Shown: piece after piece, positions 51,601-63,080 of the stretch | How positions within the stretch are numbered: position 1 is the stretch's first letter | Layout of the letters: each line of letters opens with the position of its first letter | Source of the DNA: Corella eumyota | Taxonomy: Eukaryota > Chordata > Ascidiacea > Phlebobranchia > Corellidae | NCBI GenBank assembly: GCA_963082875.1 | Contig: OY720098.1 | Location: forward strand, 14,446,001-14,510,000 | Length of the DNA: 64,000 nt | Reading direction: 5' to 3' | Notes under the pieces: generated by a model | What the model saw: only the letters and a program-made list of their open reading frames with translations | Databases searched by the model: none | What the model was told of the DNA's origin: nothing | Made by a program: the position numbers and the translations under genes

Positions 51601-54600
51601 ATAATAAATTCATTTATATATATAAATAATCAATTTTTAGTTTATTATTTGCTATTAAGTTTAAATAGGATCAGGTGTTACCTAGTTTTAAAACTACAAA
51701 TTTGCATATATATATATATATAGAGAGTATTTTTTTAAAGATTTTGTTACTAAACTTAATACCACAAAATTTAAAAACCAACTAGATTTGTTTTCTCTGT
51801 AAATTGTAAAACCTATAAACATTGGTAAATATAATATTTATTTCTTATTAAAAAAAAATTATTAAACTATTTTTCATTTACTAAAAAAATTTAAGTATTG
51901 CTCTTGTTAAAATTAGTTTTTTTTATTTCAGGTTTATTTTTATTCAATTAACATAACTTACCATGATTTAAATTGGAAGACTGCAAGTTTTTCTTTTTCA
52001 CCAATATGTGCCAAGTTAGATTACATTCTAAACAAAGGTATTATTGGTTGAATGTTTTGGAATATTATGCTTCTTTTAGATATGATTAAATTTTATAACA
52101 TAAAAATGTGTAATTTTTTGAAAGTATATTTGTGTTTTGTTATTTAAACTGTTAGTTTTTTTATCAATGTTATGTTAAAAACAATGTTAACAATGGTTTT
52201 AAAATTTTATGTAAATTTTTTTTATTGGCATAAAAATTAAAACTGAAATATAAAATTGTTTTATAAATTTAAATTATAAATCTGCTTTTAAATTTATTAA
52301 ATATTGTAAGTTTCCTACATAAAGTAGATATACCATGTTTGTTAATATATTAATTCTTGTTTTTACCTAAAAATATTTTATATATTTTTGTTTGCTGTGC
52401 TTATTATTTTTGTAATTTTTTCGGATATATTCTTATCTTCGATGTGGGAAGGTCAAATGCACGACTAAACGTAGAGTAACATGAGTTATTTCAACCCTCG
52501 AGTTGTTATTTCAACCCTTGAGTTGCATTTTAGGATATTATATAGAATATAGTTGCCCGATAATTATGCTGCTGATTAAGTGCTGGCTCTGTAGGAGTTT
52601 ATACCGTTTATAGCATCTTACTCAAGGGCACTACAGCATGAGATTAGTGGGGATTGCACCTATGACCTCAAGACCTCAAAATAGTTATAACTCATGTTAA
52701 AATACTGTAATTAATGTTAATGGTATTTAAGCATTATTTTTCTTTTTAATTACATAAAAACAAACTGTTATTAATTATTCTTTATTTTTTTATTAGGAGA
52801 TGTAGTGTTGCTAAATGTTGAAAACACGCAAAGACACAAGGTAAATAACCTAATTTGAATAAAATAAGAATTTATGTGTTTTTTATTTAGTTTTGGGGTG
52901 GTTGTAATGCCCTGTTGGGTTTGATAAATATATCATGCTATATTAAACTGCAAAATTTTGTTTAAATTTTTAATAACTTTAGAATATTTTATTTTATGAA
53001 TTTGACATTAATTTATAATAAAATTTTTTGCATGAAAAATTAAGAATAAATAAAAATCAAACTTTTTAATATTAACAAACTTTATCAAAAACCTAATTTT
53101 TTTATATTAGTTAGTTTTTAAATCTTTTGAACCTTACCTATATTGGAAAATAACATTGAAAAGTACAAATGTCACAGAAAACAACATTATTTCAACTACA
53201 TTTGATCGACAAACATTAAGTTTGATCACAATGTATGGCAATAATGTAAGATAAATAGAGTAGAACTAAGTTTAAAAAAAAAGTTTTTATCTGTCTTAAA
53301 CAACAAATATTATAGCTTATTGATTATTATTATTTTTTTTTAATATTTATGAAAAAATGTGTGCTTTCAATTTTTTTTTCAGGGTCAATTTAAAGCAAAA
53401 AATGATTTTCTATCAACAATAAGCGCTTCTTGGAAAAGTTCCCTTAAATATCCTTCATTTTTATTTTCAACCATTTTTCAAGAAAATGTCACTGTACATC
53501 AAATTTTATTATCGAATCATTATTTCTTTGTTGCAATTTTATCTGATATTTGGTTATCTATTGATGGTGGAAATACATTTGTGAGGTAACTTTTAGTTTC
53601 AATTTAAATATTTCGTGATATGTATGAGAAACTAAATTTTTGGTAAATATCTTTTTATCCTCGATGTGGGAAGATGGAATGCTAAACATAGAGTAACAAC
53701 AGTTACCCCAACCTAGACTCGGGTTGCCTGTGGCAGTTTAAATATAATAGAATATATTTGCTTAATAATTACGCTGCTAATTAAGTGCTGGCTTGGCAGG
53801 AGATTATAGCATCTTACTTAAGGCGCTACAACATGAGATCACTGGGAATCGAACCCAGGACCTCATGTAGTGTAGGAAGTGTTCTGACCACTACACCACG
53901 CTACCGGTTAAATTTCATTGTTAAACAGGTGATTTTAAAGTATAACAAAACTTAGAAACCTTTTTTATACTTTTTAATTCTAACTTTTTATATATATATA
54001 CCTATTTACACTGCCTAAATTTAAAGTGACTTATGTTGCTTTTTTTTAAGTTAGCAGTTTGAAATATTATTGTTCATATTGCCTAATAATTAACTTGTTA
54101 TTATTAGCTTAACAATATTTTGTATGGTTTATTCAAATTTAAAACCATTTTTTTTTATTTAACTCTTTTCTGATAAATGGGTATTAAGAATTTATACTTT
54201 TTCTGCGAATGAAAATGTGATGCAACTAACTGGGTATGAACCAACTAAATCAGTTGCTTGCTTGACATCCAACGATAAAGTTTGGATTTATAATCAGAAC
54301 TCAAAAAACATGGTGGAACTTCAACCCAAACAGGTAATAACATTAAGCTATCAAGGAGAGAAAAAACATAAACTTGGTAAAACGAAAAATGTTTTTATAT
54401 TAAAAAGATGGTTTGCATCATGGACCTTAAATTAAGCATGGCATAAAGTGCTATACATCACCTTACATTAGGTCATATGCTTGATTTTTGCCTCTATTAT
54501 ATTTTTATGACTTTAAGTAATGTACTAACAAGACAGGCTTATTAAAGTCCCCAAAATATTTAATGTTAGTTGATGAAGTTGTTAAAATGTAATTTTAGCT

Positions 54601-57600
54601 TAAAAACAAGAGTGTTAAACTTACTTTTCTTATCTGTTTGTACTTTTTCTTATCTATTTGTACTTTTTCTTATCTATTTGTTAGGTGTTGGTACTGTTTC
54701 AGAGTAAGCTTCGGTTAATCATATTAAGTTACGTAGTTTTAAATGTTTATTTTTAGATTAAAAATATCTAACTGTATTAGCTAATTGATGTTATATATAT
54801 ATGTTTAACCTGGATTCTAGGTGAATAAGACTTTCAAGTTAAAAAACTAAAAAACTAACTTATATTGGAGTCAAAATCTGTTACAGTATATATTTAAAAA
54901 ACTGTTATTGTAACAAATACGTTATTTATGTTAGCTTTAAATATTACAACTAATAGTCAATGTTTTTAGGCTTATTTTTATTTTACTGTTATTTTAATTT
55001 GTAGACTTTATCTGATGTTGTTGTACTGTTTTATGACCATATTGGAAATCTATTTGCAAGCAGTGGGGGTGGTGCTATTGGGTTTAATAAACATAATTAT
55101 GCTGAAATTTGCAGGTATATCTTTTAATTTTGTTTTCCAAAAATCAATGTTATTTAAAATTTTACATAGAGTAACACCTAAACATAGAGTAACATTTGTT
55201 ACCTTGACCCAGTCTCGAGTTGCCTGTGGTAGTTTGGGATATTATATAGATTATAGTTGCCCTGTAATCATGCTGCTGATTAAGTGCTGGCTCAGCAGGA
55301 GTTTGTATCGTTTATAACGCCTTACTCAAGGGTGCTACAGCATGAGAGCAGTGGAAATTGAACCCACGACCCCATGGTGGTGTAGCAAGTGTTTTTAGCA
55401 CTACTGGTATAACTACTTTTTATGATTTTTTAACTTAGTTTGGCTATGAAACCTCAACTACCACATGCAGTTCAGTTTTTGCAGCTAAAGTCGATATTTA
55501 ATTTCAGTGTTTTTCTTCATAAAATGTTAGCAGGTATACTAAGGTTTTATTTTTCACTAATAAAACTTAATTTACTAGATTTCGTTAATGTAAAAATGTT
55601 TTCAACTTTTATTTTACTGCTTATTTTTTTTTTACATATAAAGAAAAAAATTTCTTTTTTTCTGTTGCGTTTGGAAATCCAAGTTTGTTAAAGGCAAGAG
55701 TGAAAAATTTAAATCAATTATCAAACCCAACCGTTTTTATTGAAATTGAAAGTCAATTTATGTTACAGGTATGTATTTAACCTTACTTTTTTTGGTCTAA
55801 CTACGCATTTTTCACATTTTCTTTGTTTTTGTTGCTATGTAGCACGAAATGCTAACATCTTTTGTGTTTATCGGCAGTGTGGTGTAGTGGTAGAAACACT
55901 TGGTACACCGCACATGAGGTCGTGGGTTTATTCCCCACTGACCTGTAGCGCCCTTGAGTAAGGCGCTATAAACTGTATGAACCCCTGCTGAGCCAGCACT
56001 TAATCAGCAGCATAACTATCGGGCAATTATAATCTATAATATTTCAAACTCCCACAGCCAACTCGAAACTGGGTTTGGAGTAAGTCTCGCATTCGACTTT
56101 CCCACATCGAGAATAAAGTTATATACAAAAAAAAAATTAATTATTTTGGCATTTTTAAATTATAAATTTTATTTTCTACTTTTTTTTAGTGTATAAATTA
56201 GTGTGTTAATAGCCTAGTAAATTAATTGGAAAAACTGTTAAATAAAATAAATCAAAGTTTATTATATTCGCACTTTTGCAGGGAATAAGTTCAATTACTG
56301 TTAGTTTTACCAGCAAATTTTGCGGAACAATCACTTATGAGCTTTTAATTATAGTCGGTCAAGAACAGAAACGACTAACATTTGATTATAGTTCATTGCT
56401 TCTTAAAAACAGCAAACTTGATATTGTTGATTATGTGTCTAATGATGTTAACGCTACAAATAACTTACTCCAAGAATTACCGGTGCACTAAATGTTTTAT
56501 TATAAAATATAGCATAAGTGAAGTTATAAGTTTTTAGATTAAAGGTGATTAAGTCATTTGATATGAACTTTTCAGCTTAAACATTTATTGTTTCTTTATG
56601 TCTCAGAGTTCAGTTATCTTTGATAGTTTTGTATATTATTAAAAATATTCTTAAAGAAATATGGCAAATTTTTTTTTAATTTGGCAGCAGTTAGTTTAGT
56701 TTATAATTTTGTACTTAAAATCTAAATATTTCCTTCTTAGTTTTTCATCTAAAACTTACCCAAAATTTAAAAACGTAAAATTATATTAAATTTTAGGTCA
56801 ATTATCAGCCACCCTCATCTATAGCAGTTGCTATTCCACAATCATCAAACATTTATAATATTCAACCAAATCTTTTAAACAACTCACGCAAATACAGTTT
56901 TGCAGAAATGTACAAGTATGAAAGTTTTTTTTTAAATTGGGTTATAGTATTATAGCTTATAATTGCCTAAAAATTATGCTGCTGATTAAGTGCTGGCTCG
57001 GCAGAAGTTCGTACCGTTTATATCGCCTTACTCAAGTGCGCTACAGCATGAGATCATTGGGAATTCAACACACTACACAGCTTGCTCTATGTACTGCATT
57101 AATATTATCTTAATTAATTGCAACTTGCAGCTAGTATTTGGCTGTGGTAATTTACTTAGGCACCACAAACAGCAGTTTTTTTTTACTAAAAGCTTGGAAA
57201 TTGCAAATACATATATCAATTAGACATACATGCATAAACGTATACAAATTTATCGCTTACTAACCTTCATTTTACATTAATAGTTAGGCCTTAATTAAAT
57301 TTGTTTAAATATTTTAAACTAGATAAATGTTTTCATTAATAAAATAGTTTGAAAGAGATTTGTAAGGTTGATAATCCAGGAGAGAAATGTAGTTGTTCTT
57401 CTGCTCAGGAATTTTCCTCTCTCGAAACTTATACGGATTGTAGAAAAAGGGTAATCTAATTTAATAGTTGTTTATGTTATGCTAGTATACCAAATTTTTA
57501 TCAAAAAAAAAATATTAAAGATCTAATTTTTTTAAATAATCTATGATTTTTTTTAAATATTAATATTCATGATGTAAGATTGGCGACTTTACAGCCCAAA

Positions 57601-60600
57601 CATAGATTAACTTTAATACTTCAAGCAAGTCTCCAGTCGACTTTAATTACTAGTTGTTTTTTAACTTATCTGGAATCATCTTTTAAAAGCGCCTTACTCG
57701 GGGAGTTACAGCATGAAAGCAGTAGAGATTAAATTTAGGACCTTATATTGTAAAGCCATGTGTCTCTGCTTTAACCGACAGCGTGGTGTAGTGCTAAGAC
57801 CACTTGATACACCACCATGAGGTCGTGGATTCAATCCTCACTGCCTTCATGCTGCAGCTCCCTTAAGTAAGGTGCTATAAACGGTATTAACTCCTGCTGA
57901 GCCACCACTTATTCAGCGGCATAATTATTGGGCAATTATTATCTCTATAAAATCCCAAACTGCTAAAGGCTACTCCAGACTAGGTCGGAGTAACGTTTAG
58001 GTTGCTTATTTAACCTTCCCACATTAAGGACACAAAAAAACACCGTACTGCATGTGTTTTAAAAATAGAATAAAATCATTAAATTTTAGGTTTATAAAGT
58101 TGTTTGCAACCATGCTTACAACATTGAACTTTCCATTATTGACAACTATATTACATTGCAACAAAACACTGATAAAAAACCTGTTGTTGACATGAGGGAT
58201 TATTTTGTTTATCTTGAAGAAGTAAATGGCAGAGATGAAACCGTCTATACAGCAAGTAATGGTGAAAGTTACGATGATTTTTGTAAGTTTTAAAAAAATT
58301 TTTTCCCAATTTTTCTGATTTTCTTTTTTATTTTATATTTTTAAAAATTTTGGAACCAAAAAAATGTACAAATCAATTTTTGGATTTTATACATGCCATA
58401 AATATAGCTAATTCTCAATTAAAAATTTTAAAATGCTGGTACGAATACCTTGATATGGGAAGGTCGACTTCACGACCTAAACAAAGAGTAACAACTGTTA
58501 CCCCGACTTGGTCTTAATTTGCCTTTGGCAGTTTTGGATATTGTTAATTATAATTCTATATACATTTAATTAAGCTGCTGATTTATTGCTGACTTAGCAG
58601 GAGTTTATACCGTTTGTAAGGGCCGTACAGCATAAAAGCAGGTTAAATAATTTATTAGTTTTGATAAAAATATAATATATTCGAAGTTGTTAATAAAAAG
58701 AATTTGAATGTGTTGAAGGTTTAAAATTTCCCAATCTATTGGTTTGCAAGGCATATTTATCCCAAAATTCTGGTAACACTAATTCATCTATTCTTAATTT
58801 CTTAACAAGAGGCAAAAGCAAGAATATTTACAATGCTAGCATGCTATCAATTAAATTTTTGGTAAGTATTACTCTATAATTATATTGTTTGATAAGCAAA
58901 CCAATATACTTTTACCAGTTTGCAGTTGATTTTAATTTAACTAAGAACAAACATGTTTATAAAAAAAAAAAACTTGACTATTTAGCTAAACTAACTAATA
59001 GATTAATTTCTTCTTTTGAAAATATAACTTTAGTAAAATTCGTATTTTACATAACTTCTATATTTAAAGAGAAATTTAAGACATAGTTGGTGTAACATAG
59101 CCATAAGTTTAGGCTGTAAAATTGACCTTTTGCATCAAGGATAAATATACATAAAAAAAAAATTTGAAACATGATTTTAAGTTACTTAACTCTGATCTAC
59201 TTTAAATTTAAAGGGTTCTGGATTATTTCATTTTCGAGTTACAATGGTTCAGGGTTTTACTTTCTGTGTTCTTCAAGATGAATTTCAAGTAAATATTTTT
59301 ATTATAGTTTACCAAAAACAATTAAAATTAAACTATTAGACAAAAAAAACGGCAAAAGAACACTTGTAGTGGTAAGAACACTTGCTACGTCCCTGTGAGG
59401 TCGTGGGTTAAATTCCCACTGCTTTAATGCTGTAGTGCCCTTGAGTAAGGCGCTATAAATAAAGTCTTGCTAAGCCAATACTTAATCAGCATTTTAAATA
59501 TCGGGTAAATATAATCTATAATATCCCAAACTGCCCAAGTCAATTTGAGACTTGGTCGGGGGGGGGGGGGGGGTGTTACTTAATGTAAAGTCAATCTACT
59601 CACATCGAGAATAAAGATATTAAAATTCAATTATTAGATAAAAGCTGCCAGCCTAGTACAATAATAATAAATAGTAGAATAAAAAAGGTTTTAATTTATT
59701 AGCAAAAACTATTAAAAAAGGTCAATTTTAGAAATTCTTTTTAAATCAAATTTGTTTTTTCTTAAAAATGTTTTTTTTTATCTAAATTAAATATGTATTA
59801 TCCTTTAAATGCCTTAAACTAGTCACTTCTTTAGTTAGCAAACATTAATTTTTTCTTGTGTTTTAGGCCTATGCAACGAATCCACCATTACCTTTTCCAA
59901 CTGGAACTATTATTCGCTTGACTGTTTCATTTCTTATGGGATTAGTTCTCATTGTTATTTACATGAAGTTTTTGTCATTACAAAAAATACCTGAATCACA
60001 GCCAATGACCCAAACACAGAAAGGGGTAAATGTTGAAACATCTTTTGTAAGACTTAAGCCTAACCCATTAACAGGTCAACTATCAAGACTTAGAATCCAT
60101 AGCATACCAATGGAATTGGCAGCGTGGTGTAGTGGTAAGAACACTTGCTACACCACACATGAGGTCGTGGGTTCAATCCCCACTGATCTCATGCTGTAGC
60201 GCCCTTGAGTAAGGAGCTATAAACGGTATAAACTCCTGCTGAGCCAGCACTTAATCAGCAGCATAATTACCGGGCAATTATAGTCTCTATAATATCCCAA
60301 ACTGCCACAGGCAACTCGAGACTGGGTCGGAGTAACTTATGTTACTCTATGTTTAAGTCGCGCATTCGACTTTCCCACATCGAGGATAAAGATATATACA
60401 AAAAAAAAAAATAAAAAATTTAATAGTTGCCCGATAATTATGCTGCTGAGTGCTGGTTCAGCAGGAGCTTATACCGTTTACATCGCCTTACTCAAGGGCG
60501 CTGCAGCATGAAATATTGTTTACTAGTTCTTTAAAAAGTATAATAATAATGGTTTATATTAAAATAAGAATAATATGATATAGTCTATATGTTTTTTTTT

Positions 60601-60765
60601 AACCAAACGTCCAAACTCTAACCTAATTTAAAATGTATCGGAATAAATTTTGAATAAATTATTTTTTAGAGTTTGGCATCTCCAAACCGAAGAAATATGT
60701 CATATGTTTCAGAAACTGATATAAAAGTTTTGAGAACCAAATTACGCAGCAGTTTTGCATCTTGA
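48699..60765 (+). CDS. CATSPERB: CatSper channel auxiliary subunit beta (21 exons, about 987 aa)
   Basis: Exons: 48699-48869, 49445-49585, 49676-49862, 50371-50573, 51303-51490, 51932-52037, 52797-52840, 53111-53245, 53383-53585, 54189-54333, 55005-55114, 55439-55533, 55644-55768, 56282-56482, 56797-56915, 57348-57450, 58090-58282, 58719-58861, 59214-59288, 59867-60046 (or -60025), 60670-60765. A signal peptide (SIAFLFFVIPGVHS) opens it. DIWLSIDGGNTF is the propeller block shared with mammalian CATSPERB, VNYQPPSSIAVAIP and CSCSSAQEFSSLETYTDCRK match the extracellular Ig/stem part, and SGLFHFRVTMVQGFTFCVL then PPLPFP lead to one membrane helix (LTVSFLMGLVLIVIYMKF) and a short basic tail. Family role: single-pass part of the sperm flagellar Ca2+ channel. 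All phases fit except exon 3 to 4. Human is 1116 aa; a propeller segment of about 200 residues is not found here. Confidence 0.92.
49128..49305 (+). repeat. 5'-decayed SINE copy
   Basis: The head is weak, but ATAATATCCCAAACTACCAA and GTTACTCTATGTAGGGCATA are clear body blocks. CATSPERB intron 1. Confidence 0.65.
49966..50262 (-). repeat. Nearly full-length SINE copy
   Basis: The minus strand runs from ACCGGTAGCATGGTGTAGTG to the ATCAAGAATAAAGATATATA end. A short duplication of the AGCAAGAGTTCATACCGATA block lies inside it. CATSPERB intron 3. Confidence 0.88.
50268..50362 (-). repeat. SINE head fragment
   Basis: A second, older tRNA-like head fragment (B box read as GATTCGATTGTT) directly abuts the previous copy and ends just before exon 4 of CATSPERB. 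Confidence 0.55.
50645..50885 (-). repeat. SINE copy
   Basis: It holds the 3' block (TTATCCTTGATGTGGAAAGG complement), full body and B box, cut just short of the A box. CATSPERB intron 4. Confidence 0.85.
52424..52680 (-). repeat. SINE copy
   Basis: Body and B box are clear on the minus strand. A short stretch around CCCTCGAGTTGTTATTTCAA is duplicated inside it. CATSPERB intron 6. Confidence 0.82.
53648..53908 (-). repeat. Nearly full-length SINE copy
   Basis: Read on the minus strand it runs from ACCGGTAGCGTGGTGTAGTG to the CATCGAGGATAAAAAGATAT end. CATSPERB intron 9. Confidence 0.9.
53990..54115 (-). repeat. SINE 3' fragment
   Basis: Only a diverged 3' half can be traced (TTAGCAGTTTGAAATATTAT and CCTAATAATTAAC words). 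CATSPERB intron 9. Confidence 0.4.
54622..54682. repeat. Three 20-base tandem units
   Basis: TACTTTTTCTTATCTATTTG is repeated three times with one change, in CATSPERB intron 10. Confidence 0.9.
55165..55409 (-). repeat. SINE copy
   Basis: Body and head on the minus strand. The CTAAACATAGAGTAACA block is doubled at its 3' side. It ends about 30 bases before exon 12 of CATSPERB. Confidence 0.85.
55873..56125 (+). repeat. Nearly full-length SINE copy
   Basis: GGCAGTGTGGTGTAGTGGTA head, B box, full body and CCCACATCGAGAATAAAGTT end. CATSPERB intron 13. Confidence 0.9.
56950..57080 (-). repeat. Partial SINE copy
   Basis: The middle part only (GCTGCTGATTAAGTGCTGGC to ACAGCATGAGATCATTGGGA). CATSPERB intron 15. 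Confidence 0.75.
57558..57775 (-). repeat. Decayed SINE copy
   Basis: TTCATGATGTAAGATTGGCG and CGCCTTACTCGGGGAGTTAC blocks show the family. It abuts a SINE in the opposite direction. CATSPERB intron 16. Confidence 0.65.
57775..58030 (+). repeat. SINE copy in opposite direction to its neighbour
   Basis: GACAGCGTGGTGTAGTGCTA head, GGATTCAATCCTCACTGCC B box and body. It forms a tail-away inverted pair with the previous copy and ends about 60 bases before exon 17 of CATSPERB. Confidence 0.85.
58440..58645 (-). repeat. SINE copy lacking the head
   Basis: The minus-strand body is seen, ending at GTACAGCATAAAAGCAGG. CATSPERB intron 17. Confidence 0.75.
59080..59155 (+). repeat. SINE 3' end fragment
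   Basis: The 3' end words survive (AGTTTAGGCTGTAAAATTGA, CATCAAGGATAAATATAC). CATSPERB intron 18. Confidence 0.55.
59358..59622 (+). repeat. SINE copy with a G16 run
   Basis: Head through end can be followed. The normal GGTCGGAGTAAC stretch is replaced by an uninterrupted run of 16 G (59558-59573). CATSPERB intron 19. Confidence 0.85.
60118..60400 (+). repeat. Best-preserved SINE copy
   Basis: GGCAGCGTGGTGTAGTGGTA holds a pol III A-box-like stretch and GTGGGTTCAATCCCCACTG the B box, so the head is tRNA-derived. The body (about 215 bases) ends in CCCACATCGAGGATAAAGAT and a short TA/A tail. It starts about 70 bases after the 3' end of coding exon 20 of CATSPERB. Confidence 0.93.
60422..60515 (-). 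repeat. Partial SINE copy
   Basis: A 94-base middle piece in the opposite direction directly follows the best-preserved copy, making an inverted pair in CATSPERB intron 20. Confidence 0.75.
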
Positions 60766-60923
60766 TATATCTAAAACTTTGAAGTTAAAGAGTCGTTAAA
60801 ATACAAAAAAATATATTTTTTAAAACTTAGTGTTATATTTTTGAATTATTTAAACTTTTGCAGCTGCTTTAGTCTAAATTTTCTTTTTCATTTTGTAAGA
60901 TTGTGTACTCGAGTTTTTTTTTT

Positions 60924-61197
60924 ACATAGATCTTTATCCTCGATGTGGGAAGGTCGAATGCGCAACTTAAACATAGAGTAACATTAATTACCAGTCTCGA
61001 GTTGCCTTTAACAGTTTGGGATATTATATAAATTATAGTTGACCGATAATTATGCTGCCAATTAAGTGCTGGCCCAGCAGGAGTTTACCGTTTATATCGC
61101 CTTAGTCGAGGGCGCTACAGCATGAGAGCAGTGTGAATTAAACCCACGCCCTCATGGTGGTGTAGCAAGTGTTCTTAACACTACACCACGCTGCCGG
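60924..61197 (-). repeat. Nearly full-length SINE copy
   Basis: Read on the minus strand it runs from ACCGGCAGCGTGGTGTAGTG to the end block. It lies just downstream of the last CATSPERB exon. Confidence 0.9.
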
Positions 61198-61489
61198 TTT
61201 ATTTGGTAATTTTTAATGCTAGTAACTATAGACACTTTTCTTTATTTTATATATTAAGTAATTAAAAGTTAACAAAACAAATATTCTACAGCTGTTTACA
61301 TGTTATTCCAACCTTGATTAGTTAAAAGGACCGCCGGAAGTAAGGTGAGGAAAAAACCAAATCGTTTTTTTATTATTAAATCCAAAATTCTACTAAACCT
61401 TAAGTTTTATTTAGATAGAAAGTATTTATATATATGATTGCTTAAGGCTATATATAGCCTTTGCAATGTAAGCCTTTTCTAAAACGGCT

Positions 61490-62660
61490 AAGCAATGTCG
61501 AATAGAGATGCTACCGTCCTGGTTTTAAGCATAATAATGCTGATGCGCTGTCTTGTCGCCCGTGTGATTTAAAGTGTTACCACTGTAGTCGAGTTAAGAA
61601 AAGGCAAGAATCAGTCAACGTAATAAATGCAAAGTTGTTATCGATTTTTTTGGGAGTCCACGATAATGATATAAGAGATGCCCAACTCAAAGAACCTAAA
61701 ATAAAATAGATTTTATCTTACAAAAAGGAAAACGTCATGTGCCCGATTTATAAGATATTTTTTTAGTTAAGTTGCTATTTAGACCTGGCAAATTATTGTA
61801 ATTCTTTAGACAAAGGCCAAATGAAAAAGACGAAGTGTGCAATGAAATTACATTTGGTTGGTTATTCACTTTAAAGGATGGCATTGAATATACATAGCCT
61901 TCTTCAAAAAAAGCCTCTAACCTACCTATAGGCAGCGCTCTTGAGCAATGCGCTATAAACGGTATAAACTCCTGTTTAGCCAGCAGCTTAGTTATCAGGC
62001 AATTATAACCAATAATATCTTAAACTGCCACTGGCAAATCGAGAATTTTTACAAAACATGACCCAAATTTTTAAAATTAATCAATTCAAAGAAATGCTAA
62101 AAATACTAAACATTATTAAAACGTGAACTACACCTTTTTGGCCACAGAATGATGGCATGCTAAAACAATTCAATCGCACCCTACAAGCACAATTGGCTAT
62201 GTACAAAGAAAATCGCAACGCGATTTGTTTTTTATTTGCCGTGTATTGTAATGGCATGCATAACGGCTGTAAATAAAAGAACTGATGCTTCCAATATTAT
62301 AGTTCGGTCGAGAATTGAATTTGCCAACTGAATTTTTTTGAAAGACCGGGAAAATGCATCATATTTCCGAGTTAAAGGCATTTAAACAAGAATCAGTTAT
62401 AATAGAACAACATTAAAAAAAAAACTCTTAAAGATAGAGGTAAAGTATGGTTACATTGCACTACGTGCAAAAGGGACATTTCTCCAAAATTAACTTCGTC
62501 ATGGTGGTCCTTGTTCCGTCATAAATTGCCTTAAAGGTTTAATATATCACATTTGGTTATTGCCACATCATAAACCAATTACTGTGAATACAAATCAACT
62601 GTGGTCATACAATGGTAAAATGGAGTGGAATTTAAACTATGTAAACGACCCTTGTAGTAT
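61490..62660 (+). mobile_element. Fossil Ty3/gypsy-type LTR retroelement, pol remnant
   Basis: Translated words on the plus strand match, in order, the end of a gypsy-type RNase H domain followed by a Cys-rich piece (about 61500-61620), the integrase core (about 62150-62340) and the integrase C-terminal part (about 62440-62540). No LTRs, gag or envelope can be recognised. The copy is broken in many places and looks old. A piece of SINE lies inside its span. Confidence 0.65.
61922..62050 (+). repeat. SINE middle fragment inside the fossil
   Basis: GCGCTCTTGAGCAATGCGCT through AAACTGCCACTGGCAAATCG is a SINE body without head or tail, inserted in the gypsy-type remnant. Confidence 0.75.
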
Positions 62661-62664
62661 ATTA

Positions 62665-63080
62665 AACCCAGTGGCGGCTCGTGTATGGAGCTAATGGGGC
62701 TAAAACCCCCAACTTTTTTTAATGGTTTTATGTTTTAATTTATATATATTTTTTTTAATTAATATTTATTTTTTTAAATAATATTTATTTTTTTGCACTG
62801 TTTTTCGCTAAAATTATTTAAAATATTAAAAAATAGCGCCTATTTTGGCCACAAAATACGCAAAAATTTTCGAAAAACGTAGCGTAAACATGTGAGGGCT
62901 AAACCAAAATTAGCCCCACGGGCTGCCAAATACAAAATATCATAATGCCGTTTTTGCTGTCAGAATTCCGAAATTTGGAAAAATGTTGAGAACTTTGATC
63001 GAAATGTGGGGCTAAGACCACCATAAAGTTGCCAAATATTTTGGCAATTTCAAACGTTGTATATTAACAAATTTTATCGT
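62665..63080. repeat. Possible non-autonomous DNA element
   Basis: CAGTGGCGGCTCGTGTATGG at 62670 is a typical opening of a hAT-like element. GGGGCTAAAACCCCC, ATTAGCCCCACGGGCTG and GTGGGGCTAAGACC repeat a GGGGCTAA word in both directions. I could not fix the right end. Confidence 0.4.

Noticed and set aside
56990-57223. 77-codon plus-strand frame
   Set aside because: It starts inside a SINE piece and runs into AT-rich intron of CATSPERB.
60118-60190. A functional tRNA gene
   Set aside because: A- and B-box-like words are present, but the cloverleaf arms do not pair as in a tRNA and the same head recurs with a fixed 210-base body, so it is a SINE.
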